Positions 35,281-43,528 of a stretch of 64,000 nt of DNA are shown piece by piece. Made by a program: the position numbers and the translations under genes. How positions within the stretch are numbered: the stretch's first letter is position 1; every line of letters starts with the position of its first letter. The DNA is from Lishizhenia sp965656535 (GTDB lineage Bacteria > Bacteroidota > Bacteroidia > Flavobacteriales_D > Crocinitomicaceae): positions 1 through 64,000 of the forward strand of contig CBFHKX010000003.1 in the NCBI GenBank assembly GCA_965656535.1. The letters run 5' to 3'. Below the pieces are notes generated by a model. It did not search any database and was not told the DNA's origin. It worked only from the letters and a program-made list of their open reading frames with translations.

Positions 35281-35967
35281 TTAGATAGAAAGTTGAAGCG
35301 CTTCTGCCATTTTTAAAAAGCTAGAGCTAAAGCTTGCTTCAATACAAATTGGGTGTTTACTTTTAGGATGAACAAGCGCTAAGCTTTTACTATGTAACAT
35401 CATTTCTGTAAGCTCAAACTTTTCTAACAAGAGTCGGTTTTGCTTATTACAACCATGAGGTCTGTCTCCAATTATTGGATGTCTTAAATGATTTAAGTGT
35501 TTTCTAATTTGATGCATTCTACCAGTTTTCGGATAACAGGCTACCAAAGAATAGCGCGCAGTGTCAAATTTACCATTGGGTAAATCTATTTCTGATTGAG
35601 TTAGACATTCAAAGTAGGTTAGTGCATCTTGTACTTTTCCATTATCATTGATTAATGCATAATCTACTTTTACTTTTTCTGGAAAGTAACCACGTACAAT
35701 TGCAATATACTGTTTAACGGTTTCTTCTTTTTGAAGAGTTTCTTGAAGTATACTTGCTGTTACTTTATCAAATGCAAATAGCAGAACTCCACTAGTTTTT
35801 CTATCCAATCTGTGTATAGGGTAGAGGTATTTACCTAGTTGGTCGCGTAAAATCTGTAAAGCGAAATTATTTTGCTCTTGCGCTATACTTGTTTTATGCA
35901 CTAATAAACCATGTGGCTTATTTATAGCAACAAAATATTCGTCTTGATAAAGAATGGTTAATTCCAA
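35281..35967 (-). CDS. RluA-family pseudouridine synthase
   Basis: A 228-aa pseudouridine synthase. The catalytic HRLDRKTSGVLLFAF contains the invariant Asp at about residue 54, and the typical GRMHQIRKHLNHLRHPIIGD follows. There is no S4 domain, so it resembles the TruC/RluA subset that modifies tRNA position 65 or rRNA; which one cannot be decided. It lies 17 nt downstream of the SulP gene and is probably co-transcribed with it. Confidence 0.88.
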   Translation of the reverse strand: MELTILYQDEYFVAINKPHGLLVHKTSIAQEQNNFALQILRDQLGKYLYPIHRLDRKTSGVLLFAFDKVTASILQETLQKEETVKQYIAIVRGYFPEKVKVDYALINDNGKVQDALTYFECLTQSEIDLPNGKFDTARYSLVACYPKTGRMHQIRKHLNHLRHPIIGDRPHGCNKQNRLLLEKFELTEMMLHSKSLALVHPKSKHPICIEASFSSSFLKMAEALQLSI

Positions 35968-35984
35968 TTTTATTAACTAGAGTT

Positions 35985-37625
35985 CTAGGCTTCTACTAAA
36001 TCAGACATAACATGATATCTTGGATCATCTATATTGTCTTCAATTATATCATTTAAATTAGGATCCGCTTTTAATAATAGTGCTTTGCAATCCGGACTCA
36101 AGTGTGTTAATTTTAACTGTTTGTTTGCTTCTTTGTATTTATGACCAAGGTTTACCAAGGCTTCAATACCAGAATGATCAGAAACTCTTGAATCTAAAAA
36201 GTCTATTTCTACTTTTTCAGGATCTGTTTTAACATCAAACTTTTGGTTAAATGCTTGTATACTTCCAAAGAAAAGTGGTCCGAATATTTCATATACTTTA
36301 GTTCCATCTTCTTTTATAACTTTTCTTGCTCTAATGCGTTTGGCATTTTCCCAAGCAAAAACTAGTGCAGATATAATTACACCTGCAAACACAGCAATGG
36401 CTAAATCTGCAATAACCGTAATTGCAGATACAACAATTAAAACAAATGCATCCGATTTAGGAATTTTTCTAATAATTCTAAATGATGACCATGCGAAAGT
36501 TTCGAAAACCATCACAAACATAACTCCAACCAAGGCTGCTATTGGTACTAGTTCTATATATTTGTCTGCAAATAAAATAAATGATAAAAGTGTTAAAGAC
36601 ATCATTACTCCTGATAATCTTCCTCTTCCTTTTGCATTGATATTAATCATAGTTTGTCCAATCATACCACAACCTCCTGTACCGCCAAATAGCCCAGAAA
36701 CAATGTTACCCAAGCCTTGACCAACACATTCTTTATTTCCGTTACCTCTTGTCTCAGTAATTTCATCTACCAAATTCATAGTCATTAAAGATTCAATCAA
36801 ACCAACAGAAGCTGCTAAAAATGCGTAAGGAAAAATAAACCTAAGAGTGTCCCAAGCCATTGCGCCAGATGCAAATAAATAACTCCATGTATCGGTTTCA
36901 AACATGGGTAGCTGACCTTTTAAACCATCTCCACCGCCTTCTCTAATGTAAGCACCAATATTCATGGTTGGTATTTGAAATACGATTACTGCAAGCGTAA
37001 CAAGAATAATGGACGTTAAAGCAGCAGGTATTTTTTTTGTAAGCAACGGTAATATTTTCATGATAACAATTGTAGCTGCAATCAATACAAGCATTAAAAA
37101 GATTTCAGTCCATTCCATTGGAACCTCTTCATATTTTGCTACGCCATCTATTATGATTTTTTCTTTGTGATTAAACATTTCTAATTGAGCCAAAAAAATG
37201 ACAATAGCCAGTCCGTTCACAAAACCAAGCATTACTGGGTGAGGAATTAGTCGAACAAACCTTCCTAATTTAAGTAAACCAGAAACTACTTGAATTATTC
37301 CCATCACTACTACGCAGGCGAATAAGTAATAGAATCCTAAGTTTTCTATCGGACTATCGAGTGCCATACCCATTTCATGTCCTTTGGCAATCATGGAAAC
37401 AAATATTACTGCAACGGCTCCTGCTGCACCAGATATTAAACCGGGTCTACCTCCAAATAAAGCAGCAATAATACCGACCATAAATGCACCAGAAAGTGCT
37501 ACGATAGGATCTATGCCTGCAACAAAGGCAAATGCAACTACTTCGGGAATCATAGCTAATGAAACCGTTATTCCGGCAAAGATATCGTCTTTCGGATTTT
37601 GTGTAACTTTCTTAAAGAATTGCAT
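35985..37625 (-). CDS. SulP-family inorganic anion transporter with STAS domain
   Basis: A 546-aa SulP transporter. The SulP core (about 10-410, roughly eleven to fourteen helices) starts with DIFAGITVSLAMIPEVVAFAFVAG and contains the conserved GLINGLAI-type and GGTGGCGMIGQTMININAKGRGRLSG blocks. A C-terminal STAS regulatory domain covers about 430-546 (IFGPLFFGSIQAFNQKF, then VEIDFLDSRVSDHSGIEAL). Members move sulfate, bicarbonate or other anions; the substrate is not decided. It is followed at 17 nt by the pseudouridine synthase. Confidence 0.93.
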   Translation of the reverse strand: MQFFKKVTQNPKDDIFAGITVSLAMIPEVVAFAFVAGIDPIVALSGAFMVGIIAALFGGRPGLISGAAGAVAVIFVSMIAKGHEMGMALDSPIENLGFYYLFACVVVMGIIQVVSGLLKLGRFVRLIPHPVMLGFVNGLAIVIFLAQLEMFNHKEKIIIDGVAKYEEVPMEWTEIFLMLVLIAATIVIMKILPLLTKKIPAALTSIILVTLAVIVFQIPTMNIGAYIREGGGDGLKGQLPMFETDTWSYLFASGAMAWDTLRFIFPYAFLAASVGLIESLMTMNLVDEITETRGNGNKECVGQGLGNIVSGLFGGTGGCGMIGQTMININAKGRGRLSGVMMSLTLLSFILFADKYIELVPIAALVGVMFVMVFETFAWSSFRIIRKIPKSDAFVLIVVSAITVIADLAIAVFAGVIISALVFAWENAKRIRARKVIKEDGTKVYEIFGPLFFGSIQAFNQKFDVKTDPEKVEIDFLDSRVSDHSGIEALVNLGHKYKEANKQLKLTHLSPDCKALLLKADPNLNDIIEDNIDDPRYHVMSDLVEA

Positions 37626-37645
37626 GCGCGTAGATTTTAAAGGCG

Positions 37646-37653
37646 CAAAGATA
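37646..37653 (-). promoter_or_regulatory. Minus-7 element of the SulP gene
   Basis: TATCTTTG on the minus strand, 20 nt before the ATG at 37625. The nearest TTG is 14 nt upstream, shorter than usual, so only the minus-7 half is firm. Confidence 0.5.
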
Positions 37654-37739
37654 GAGTTTTAAGTGAACAAGAAAAATGAAACAACAAGATGATAGCGGAT
37701 AGCTAAAAATACTTCTATGAATCTGATAAATTGAAGTGT

Positions 37740-37931
37740 TTAAGGTGTTCTTTTTTTCGGTAGTTTACCGTTTTTAAAACCATACGGACAATGTTTACAA
37801 CCGCTTTTACAACAATACCCTCTTTTTAAATGATAGCTTTCTTTGAACACAATGTAGCCGTTCTCTGAAAGATAATAATCTTCAGGGTCCATTTCTTTTC
37901 TTTTAGAGAAACCACTCATGTCGTCTGGCAT
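37740..37931 (-). CDS. DUF5522 small cysteine-rich protein
   Basis: A 63-aa protein of the DUF5522 family. The C-terminal half holds four clustered cysteines in YCCKSGCKHCPYGF, a pattern that suggests a small metal or iron-sulfur site. The N-terminal half (DPEDYYLSENGYIVFKESYHLKR) is the conserved family lead. The start at MPDDMSGF is the first ATG; the second at residue 5 is also possible. It is divergent from the PLP deaminase gene. Function is unknown. Confidence 0.8.
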   Translation of the reverse strand: MPDDMSGFSKRKEMDPEDYYLSENGYIVFKESYHLKRGYCCKSGCKHCPYGFKNGKLPKKRTP

Positions 37932-37954
37932 GGTACAAAATTAATAAGCTTATT

Positions 37955-37962
37955 TACTTTTG
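37955..37962 (+). promoter_or_regulatory. Minus-7 element before the PLP deaminase
   Basis: TACTTTTG, a full match to TAnnTTTG, 17 nt before the ATG. No TTG lies at the usual distance. Confidence 0.5.
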
Positions 37963-37979
37963 TAGGCAGAAAATTAAAA

Positions 37980-38921
37980 ATGGAAGATTATTTTAACACC
38001 ACGTTATCTGAGTTACAAAAGATAGACCTTTATACTTTTGTTGGAAAACATTTTGAAATACAGTTAAAACGAGACGACCTTATTGATGAGCTGGTGTCTG
38101 GCAATAAATGGCGTAAACTAAAATACAATGTAGAAAAGGCTTTGCATTTGAATGCTGAAGGCCTTATCACTTTTGGAGGAGCACATAGTAACCATTTAAT
38201 CGCAACAGCTAAGGCTTGCTCTATTGTTGGAATAAAATCTATTGGTTTTGTTCGTGGTGAAGAGTTGAATCAATTTGCAAATCCAACATTAAAACAATGT
38301 GCTGCTTTTGGTATGGAGTTGATTTTTATTTCAAGAGCAGAATACAAGCTGAAGGATGAAAAGTTTTATAAGGATGATATAAAGTTACGTTACCCCAACT
38401 ACTTTTTAGTTCCAGAAGGAGGTTCAAATTTTTATGGAGCGATTGGTTGTCAAGAGATAAATAAAGAACTGCCACAAGGTATAACAGACATAGTGTTAAG
38501 TGCGGGTACTGGAACAACCGCAGCAGGTTTACTGTTAGGAGCTAAAGATTTTCAAAAGATTCATGCGGTTTCTGCTTTAAAAGGAAACTGGATGCAAGAT
38601 GAGGTTACACAGCTATTAAAATATATAACGTTTGATACCGAAACTGTGGACGATTTGCTAAAACAGGCTAATTTCGTTTATTCTGCTCACAGAGGAGGCT
38701 ACGCGAAAATAGATGCATCTATTCTCAACCTAATACGTTCGTTTTATAAAACGTATGGTGTTCGATTAGATGCTATTTATACTGCTAAAACTATGCTTTG
38801 GCTGATTGAAGAAATCAAAAAAAATAATTTTACAGAAGAGCAAAATATAGTTTTTTTACACACAGGAGGTGTTCAGGGTATGGATTATTTGATGACCAAA
38901 AAGAAAATCAATTTATTCTAA
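37980..38921 (+). CDS. ACC deaminase / D-cysteine desulfhydrase family PLP enzyme
   Basis: A 313-aa fold-type II PLP enzyme. RDDLIDELVSGNKWRKLKYN (31-50) holds the Schiff-base lysine within GNKWRKL, followed by GGAHSNHLIATA, and VLSAGTGTTAAGLLLG is the phosphate-binding loop. Members are 1-aminocyclopropane-1-carboxylate deaminases or D-cysteine desulfhydrases; the distinction needs residues that I cannot judge safely from sequence alone. It overlaps the converging RluE-like gene by 9 nt at the 3' end. Confidence 0.85.
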   Translation: MEDYFNTTLSELQKIDLYTFVGKHFEIQLKRDDLIDELVSGNKWRKLKYNVEKALHLNAEGLITFGGAHSNHLIATAKACSIVGIKSIGFVRGEELNQFANPTLKQCAAFGMELIFISRAEYKLKDEKFYKDDIKLRYPNYFLVPEGGSNFYGAIGCQEINKELPQGITDIVLSAGTGTTAAGLLLGAKDFQKIHAVSALKGNWMQDEVTQLLKYITFDTETVDDLLKQANFVYSAHRGGYAKIDASILNLIRSFYKTYGVRLDAIYTAKTMLWLIEEIKKNNFTEEQNIVFLHTGGVQGMDYLMTKKKINLF

Positions 38922-39497
38922 TGCTTTTAAGGCAGTTTTTAAATCAATTTCCTTTACTTCACCAGGTAGAAGATTTTCTAATGATAATTTACCAATTTTC
39001 ATTCTAATTAATCTTAACGTAGGAAAATTTACTGCTGCAGTCATTTTTCGGACTTGTCTATTTTTACCTTCTGTTATTTCTAAGGTTATCCAACTGGTTG
39101 GTATGGTTGCACGTTTCCTAACAGGCGGTTTCCTTTCTGGTATAGAAAAGTTATGCAATTCGGCGCAATTTGCTGGTTTAACTTTATGGGCTTTTTTATT
39201 GTGTTTTATAATGATTGAACCATTTTTAAGCGTTTTTATTGCGTTTTCTGTAATTGCACCATCAACCTGTACATAGTAGGTTTTAGTCGTTTTTTGACTA
39301 GGGTCGAGTACTTTAGTTTTAAATTGATTGTCGTTCGTAAGTAAAAGTAACCCCTCGCTATCTTTATCTAGTCTTCCAACGGAATAAACATCTTTAGGAA
39401 ACGGATAAAGAGCTCCAAGTATTGCATCTCCAGATTCTCCAGTAAATTGGCAAAGTGTACCAAAAGGTTTGTTTAGTATGTAATATCTTTTTTGCAT
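38913..39497 (-). CDS. rluE: RluE-like 23S rRNA pseudouridine synthase
   Basis: A 194-aa RsuA-family pseudouridine synthase without an S4 domain, the form typical of RluE, which modifies U2457 of 23S rRNA in E. coli. YILNKPFGTLCQF is the N-terminal motif, VYSVGRLDKDSEGLLLLTND contains the catalytic Asp and ITEGKNRQVRKMTAAVNFPTLRLIR is the RNA-binding end. I start at the ATG at 39497 (MQKRYY) instead of the TTG nine bases upstream. Its stop overlaps the converging deaminase gene by 9 nt. Confidence 0.87.
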   Translation of the reverse strand: MQKRYYILNKPFGTLCQFTGESGDAILGALYPFPKDVYSVGRLDKDSEGLLLLTNDNQFKTKVLDPSQKTTKTYYVQVDGAITENAIKTLKNGSIIIKHNKKAHKVKPANCAELHNFSIPERKPPVRKRATIPTSWITLEITEGKNRQVRKMTAAVNFPTLRLIRMKIGKLSLENLLPGEVKEIDLKTALKALE

Positions 39498-39602
39498 TTT
39501 TTTCAAAAGTAATTAAACTTTCTAAGCGATACGCTATATGTATATGTTCAACAGCCTTTTTTTGAACAAGCTAAAGTTGTGTAAAACAAATTTCTTAAGG
39601 AG

Positions 39603-39632
39603 TTGGGATTCACGTCAAATTAGGTATTTTTG
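39603..39632 (+). promoter_or_regulatory. Promoter of the rhodanese-DUF368-aroE operon
   Basis: TTG (39603-39605), exactly 19 nt, then TATTTTTG (39625-39632). This full match decides the rhodanese start: the upstream in-frame TTG at 39630 lies inside the promoter, so the ATG at 39651 is right. Confidence 0.78.
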
Positions 39633-39650
39633 TTTCAAATTACAGAACAT

Positions 39651-39968
39651 ATGAAAACAATTTCGGTTAAAGATTTGAAATATAAACTCGATAATGAGAA
39701 AATTCAACTAATTGATGTTAGAGAACCGTATGAGTTTGCAATTTGCGCTTTGCCTAAATCGATTAATATACCAATGGGAGAACTCTCAGACCGTTATGAT
39801 GAGATTAAGAGAGACAAGGAGGTATATATTTCTTGTAAGTCTGGAAAAAGAGCAGAAGCTGTTGCTAATTTTTTAGAGACCGAATATAGCTATGACAAAG
39901 TTACCATAGTTGAAGGTGGAATAATTGCATACATAGAAGAGGTAGATTCTTCTTTAGAAGTTTATTAG
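39651..39968 (+). CDS. Single-domain rhodanese-like protein
   Basis: A 105-aa rhodanese (sulfurtransferase) domain. LIDVREPYEFAICALP is the usual N-terminal motif, and the active-site loop CKSGKR has its nucleophile at Cys62. Six-residue active loops of this type are found in thiosulfate sulfurtransferases of the GlpE/PspE kind. The start is the ATG at 39651, because the preceding promoter removes the longer TTG start. It heads an operon, 1 nt before the DUF368 gene. The biological sulfur acceptor is unknown. Confidence 0.9.
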   Translation: MKTISVKDLKYKLDNEKIQLIDVREPYEFAICALPKSINIPMGELSDRYDEIKRDKEVYISCKSGKRAEAVANFLETEYSYDKVTIVEGGIIAYIEEVDSSLEVY

Positions 39969-39969
39969 T

Positions 39970-40947
39970 ATGCAAGAAAGATCGTTAATTGGTTATATCA
40001 TGGTTACGCTTAGAGGTGTTGCTATGGGTGCTGCAGATGTGATACCTGGTGTTTCTGGTGGTACTATTGCCTTCATTACTGGGATCTATGAAGAATTAAT
40101 CTCAAGTTTAAGTAACATCAATCTAAGAGCATTTAAAGTTTTAAAGAAAGAGGGTTTAAAAGCATTTTGGAAGTATATAAACGGTAATTTTTTCCTTACG
40201 CTATTTTTTGGTATTGGAATAAGTATTCTTACACTTTCAAAGATTGTTGTTTATCTACTAAGCACTTATCCTGTATTACTTTGGTCTTTCTTTTTTGGAT
40301 TGGTCATAGCAAGTGCTATATTAATCGGAAAGTCTATTAAAAACTGGAACCTTACATCTATAGTTTGTCTGCTTTTAGGCACAGCAATAGCAGGTTATAT
40401 TTCTAGTATTGAATCTATTGCGGTCGGAGGAAGCTCTTGGTATATCTTCTTAAGCGGAGCAATCGCAATTTGTGCTATGATTTTACCGGGTATAAGCGGA
40501 GCTTTTATTTTGGTTTTACTTGGGTCTTATGGTGTGGTTATGACCGGACTGAAAACGAAAGATTTGACTTTAATTGGGTATTTTTTATCGGGTTGCTTAG
40601 TTGGTATTCTTACCTTTTCTAAAGTACTCAAATTTTTATTCAGTAATTATAAATCATATACATTAGCTGTTCTGTGTGGTTTTCTAATTGGTAGTTTGTA
40701 TAAGATTTGGCCATGGAAAAATAGAGTAGGTGGTTTTGATGCTGAACCGATAATAGTGCACTCTGATGGAAGAGAAGAGTTTATGTTAACAAACGTAATG
40801 CCCTCTGATTTCGTTGCTAATTATCAAACAGTTGAGTCTAGCAAAATAATTGGAGAGAGTAATTTACCATATGCTATTGCTTTAGGTGTTTTTGGACTTG
40901 TATTAATTTTAATTTTAGAGCGTTTAGCTCCAAAAGACGTGTCATGA
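39970..40947 (+). CDS. popT: DUF368 polyprenyl-phosphate translocase (PopT-like)
   Basis: A 325-aa membrane protein of the DUF368 family with about nine helices. The two inverted-repeat signature loops are visible: GAADVIPGVSGGTIAFITGIYEEL near residue 20 and MILPGISGAFILVLLGSYGVV near 175. DUF368 proteins have been shown in other bacteria to flip undecaprenyl phosphate back to the cytosol for reuse in peptidoglycan and glycan synthesis. It sits between the rhodanese (1-nt gap) and aroE (4-nt ATGA overlap), clearly one operon. Confidence 0.85.
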   Translation: MQERSLIGYIMVTLRGVAMGAADVIPGVSGGTIAFITGIYEELISSLSNINLRAFKVLKKEGLKAFWKYINGNFFLTLFFGIGISILTLSKIVVYLLSTYPVLLWSFFFGLVIASAILIGKSIKNWNLTSIVCLLLGTAIAGYISSIESIAVGGSSWYIFLSGAIAICAMILPGISGAFILVLLGSYGVVMTGLKTKDLTLIGYFLSGCLVGILTFSKVLKFLFSNYKSYTLAVLCGFLIGSLYKIWPWKNRVGGFDAEPIIVHSDGREEFMLTNVMPSDFVANYQTVESSKIIGESNLPYAIALGVFGLVLILILERLAPKDVS

Positions 40948-41678
40948 AAAATTACGGATTAATAGGTAAAAGTTTATCCCACAGTTTTTCAAAACAGTTT
41001 TTTGAAGAAAAATTTCGAAAAGAGAATATTTTAGCAACGTACTCAAACTTCGAGCTAGAATCAATAGATGAGGTGAAAGATCTGTTTGATAAAGGTGGAT
41101 TGGATGGTCTGAATGTTACAGTTCCCTATAAAGAAGCCATATTACCATATTTAGATCAAATTTCTGATGAAGCAAAAGAAATTGGTGCTGTAAACACAGT
41201 TGTATTCCAAAATGGTAAAACAATTGGATATAATACAGATGCGCATGGCTTTCACCAGTCAATCAAACCTTTCTTGATGAACACGCATCATAGGGCTATG
41301 ATTTTAGGAACAGGAGGCGCGTCTAAAGCTGTTGCTTATGTTTTACAGAAAATTGGACTAGACGTAATTTATATTTCTCGAAATCCAACAAAAGAAGAGC
41401 ATTTTGAGTACAAGGAGATTAATTCATTTATGCTTCAAGCATTTGGTTTAGTCGTAAACACAACACCCGTTGGCACTTTTCCCAATGTAACTGATATGCC
41501 AGATTTACCAACCGCATTTTTATCTGACCGTCATTTAGTGATAGATTTAATTTACAATCCTGAAAAATCTGAATTACTTACTCAGGCAGAAAAAAAAGGT
41601 GCAGTAATTTTAAATGGTTCTACCATGCTTAAAGAACAAGCACTTATGGCTTATAAAATCTGGACTGGCACAATATAA
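40944..41678 (+). CDS. aroE: Shikimate dehydrogenase
   Basis: A 244-aa enzyme, slightly shorter than the usual 270 aa. It reduces 3-dehydroshikimate to shikimate with NADPH in the aromatic amino-acid pathway. Motifs: GKSLSHSFSKQFF (substrate-binding serines), GLNVTVPYKEA (catalytic Lys), GAVNTVVF, GYNTDAHGF (catalytic Asp), and the nucleotide loop GTGGASKAVAY. The C-terminal NGSTMLKEQALMAYKIW is the usual closing helix. It overlaps the DUF368 stop by 4 nt. Of the 218 bp after it, only a minus-7 box for the next gene stands out. Confidence 0.94.
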   Translation: MKNYGLIGKSLSHSFSKQFFEEKFRKENILATYSNFELESIDEVKDLFDKGGLDGLNVTVPYKEAILPYLDQISDEAKEIGAVNTVVFQNGKTIGYNTDAHGFHQSIKPFLMNTHHRAMILGTGGASKAVAYVLQKIGLDVIYISRNPTKEEHFEYKEINSFMLQAFGLVVNTTPVGTFPNVTDMPDLPTAFLSDRHLVIDLIYNPEKSELLTQAEKKGAVILNGSTMLKEQALMAYKIWTGTI

Positions 41679-41871
41679 TTCTAACATTTACGCAGTATCT
41701 CATTGTTAAATTTTTTCTATTAAACTGATCGAACTATTCTTTATTCTTGGATAGTATTTTGACAATTATCTATTTAGGAGTTCAATATGATGTCAGCTAT
41801 ATAGTTGATTTTATTGATTTAATGGTGTTGAAGATTGACTTAGAAGTGAAAGATATTATTGGATATAGTTG

Positions 41872-41879
41872 TATTTTTG
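41872..41879 (+). promoter_or_regulatory. Minus-7 element before the 508-aa gene
   Basis: TATTTTTG, 17 nt before the ATG at 41897. The upstream half-site at the right distance is missing. Confidence 0.5.
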
Positions 41880-41896
41880 TATTCTAAATTTTTGCT

Positions 41897-43423
41897 ATGA
41901 AACCAAGTACAGAGCTTTTTAAGTTAATTAAATCGTTAACAAAGTCAGAGAAAAGATTTTTTAAACTTTCCTCTTCTTTGCAGTCGGGAGAAAAGAACTA
42001 TTTAAAAATTTTTGATTTTGTTGAAAAACAAAATAAGTATGATGAAGAAGAATTAAAGCACTACTTCAAAAACGAACGTTTTATTCAGCATTTACCTTCA
42101 GAGAAGAACCACCTTTATAAACTTATTTTAAAAAGTTTACGTTCTTATTATTCAGAACAAAATGTAAGTTCACAGCTCAAACAAGAGATTAAAAATATAG
42201 AGATACTCTACAAAAAAGCACTTTATAGAGAGTGTGAAAAGTTTTTAGGTAGAGCAAAAAAAATAGCAGAACAACACGAGAAATTTTATTATTGGTTTGA
42301 GTTGATAGAATGGGAGAAAAGATTGATGGAAGAAGCCTATGAGTCGGGCAAATTTGATGCAGATTTAGATGCTTTAATTTCTGAAGAATCAATGGTGATT
42401 GATAAGCTTAGGAATTTAGCAGAATACCAGGTTCTTTACTCTAAGATTAATTATATTTTTAGAAGTGGTGGGTTTACACATAATGAAACAGAAAGGAAAA
42501 TTGTTGATGAAATAGCGAACAATCATTTGATAAAAGGTAAGAATACGGCGATTAGCTCAAGAGCTTCTTCAATTTGTTATTATATCAAAGGATTGTGTGC
42601 AGCAACCAATAGGGAATATAAAGACAGCTACTTATTCTTTAATAAAACTAAAACAATTTTAAACAACAATCCTAAAATTAAAAAAGATTTAGGAAAAAGA
42701 TATATCCTTACGTTAGCCCATTTACTGAAGTGTTATTTACAGGAAAAGGACTTTTCGAGTGCGCAGCAAACTCTTGAAGAAATAAAATCCTTAGCTGAAG
42801 AACGCAGTTTTAAAAATTTAGATTTAGAAGTTAGAATATTTACAATTGCTAACAATGAACAGTTAAAGATTTACAACCTTCAGGGTAAGTTTGACCAAGC
42901 GTTAAAACGTATTCCAGAAATTGAAAAAACACGTTCTAAATACGGTGAGAAAATAAATAAAGAACAAGAGATTCAATTTCTATACAATATCGCTTACACT
43001 TATTTCGGGAGCGGAGATTATAAAAAAGCGTTATTTTATCTGAATCAAGTATTGAATGATAATGAGCAAAATTTACGACAAGATATCTATAGTTTTGCGC
43101 GCTTGTTTAATTTGGTATTGCATTTCGAGTTAGAAAACTATGAATTTTTAGAATATGTAGTGAAGAGTACAAATAGATACCTTAACAAAACAGAAAGAGA
43201 TTATAAAATAGAAAAGGTCTTCGTAAAACAAATAAAGCGATTGGCTAAAGCGTCTGACAGGAATGATAAAACAGAGGTTCTTGAGGAGATAAAAGTAGAA
43301 ATTTCTAATCTTTTACAAGATTATCAAGAAAGAGTAGTTCTAGAATTCATAAATATAGAAGCGTGGTTAATTAGTAAGATTGAAGATGTAAATCTTTCAA
43401 AAGCGATACAAAAAACAAGTTGA
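41897..43423 (+). CDS. Helical-repeat (TPR-like) protein of unknown function
   Basis: A 508-aa cytosolic protein that is almost wholly alpha-helical. The first 100 residues (KLIKSLTKSEKRFFKLSS, then HLYKLILKSLRSYY) form a family-like N-terminal module seen in Bacteroidota homologues. From about 230 onward, helix pairs resemble degenerate TPRs: YFGSGDYKKALFYLNQVL is the clearest. The charge is high, with many Lys and Glu, and no signal peptide or membrane segment is seen. It probably serves as a protein-binding scaffold. The gene is alone between aroE and proS, 105 nt before the latter. Confidence 0.65.
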   Translation: MKPSTELFKLIKSLTKSEKRFFKLSSSLQSGEKNYLKIFDFVEKQNKYDEEELKHYFKNERFIQHLPSEKNHLYKLILKSLRSYYSEQNVSSQLKQEIKNIEILYKKALYRECEKFLGRAKKIAEQHEKFYYWFELIEWEKRLMEEAYESGKFDADLDALISEESMVIDKLRNLAEYQVLYSKINYIFRSGGFTHNETERKIVDEIANNHLIKGKNTAISSRASSICYYIKGLCAATNREYKDSYLFFNKTKTILNNNPKIKKDLGKRYILTLAHLLKCYLQEKDFSSAQQTLEEIKSLAEERSFKNLDLEVRIFTIANNEQLKIYNLQGKFDQALKRIPEIEKTRSKYGEKINKEQEIQFLYNIAYTYFGSGDYKKALFYLNQVLNDNEQNLRQDIYSFARLFNLVLHFELENYEFLEYVVKSTNRYLNKTERDYKIEKVFVKQIKRLAKASDRNDKTEVLEEIKVEISNLLQDYQERVVLEFINIEAWLISKIEDVNLSKAIQKTS

Positions 43424-43482
43424 TTTTATCTTATGATCTTTACTTTCAGATAGATTTTTAGAAACACATTGAACAAAGTTTA

Positions 43483-43490
43483 TACCTTTG
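43483..43490 (+). promoter_or_regulatory. Minus-7 element of proS
   Basis: TACCTTTG, an exact TAnnTTTG match, 38 nt before the ATG at 43529. A TTG lies only 11 nt upstream of it, so the minus-33 part is uncertain. Confidence 0.45.
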
Positions 43491-43528
43491 CTTACATCAA
43501 AAAAAATAGAACATTATAGTTATTAAAT

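Noticed and set aside
39630..39650. Longer rhodanese start at a TTG codon (MFQITEH-)
   Set aside because: That codon overlaps the minus-7 promoter box, so it would not be in the mRNA.
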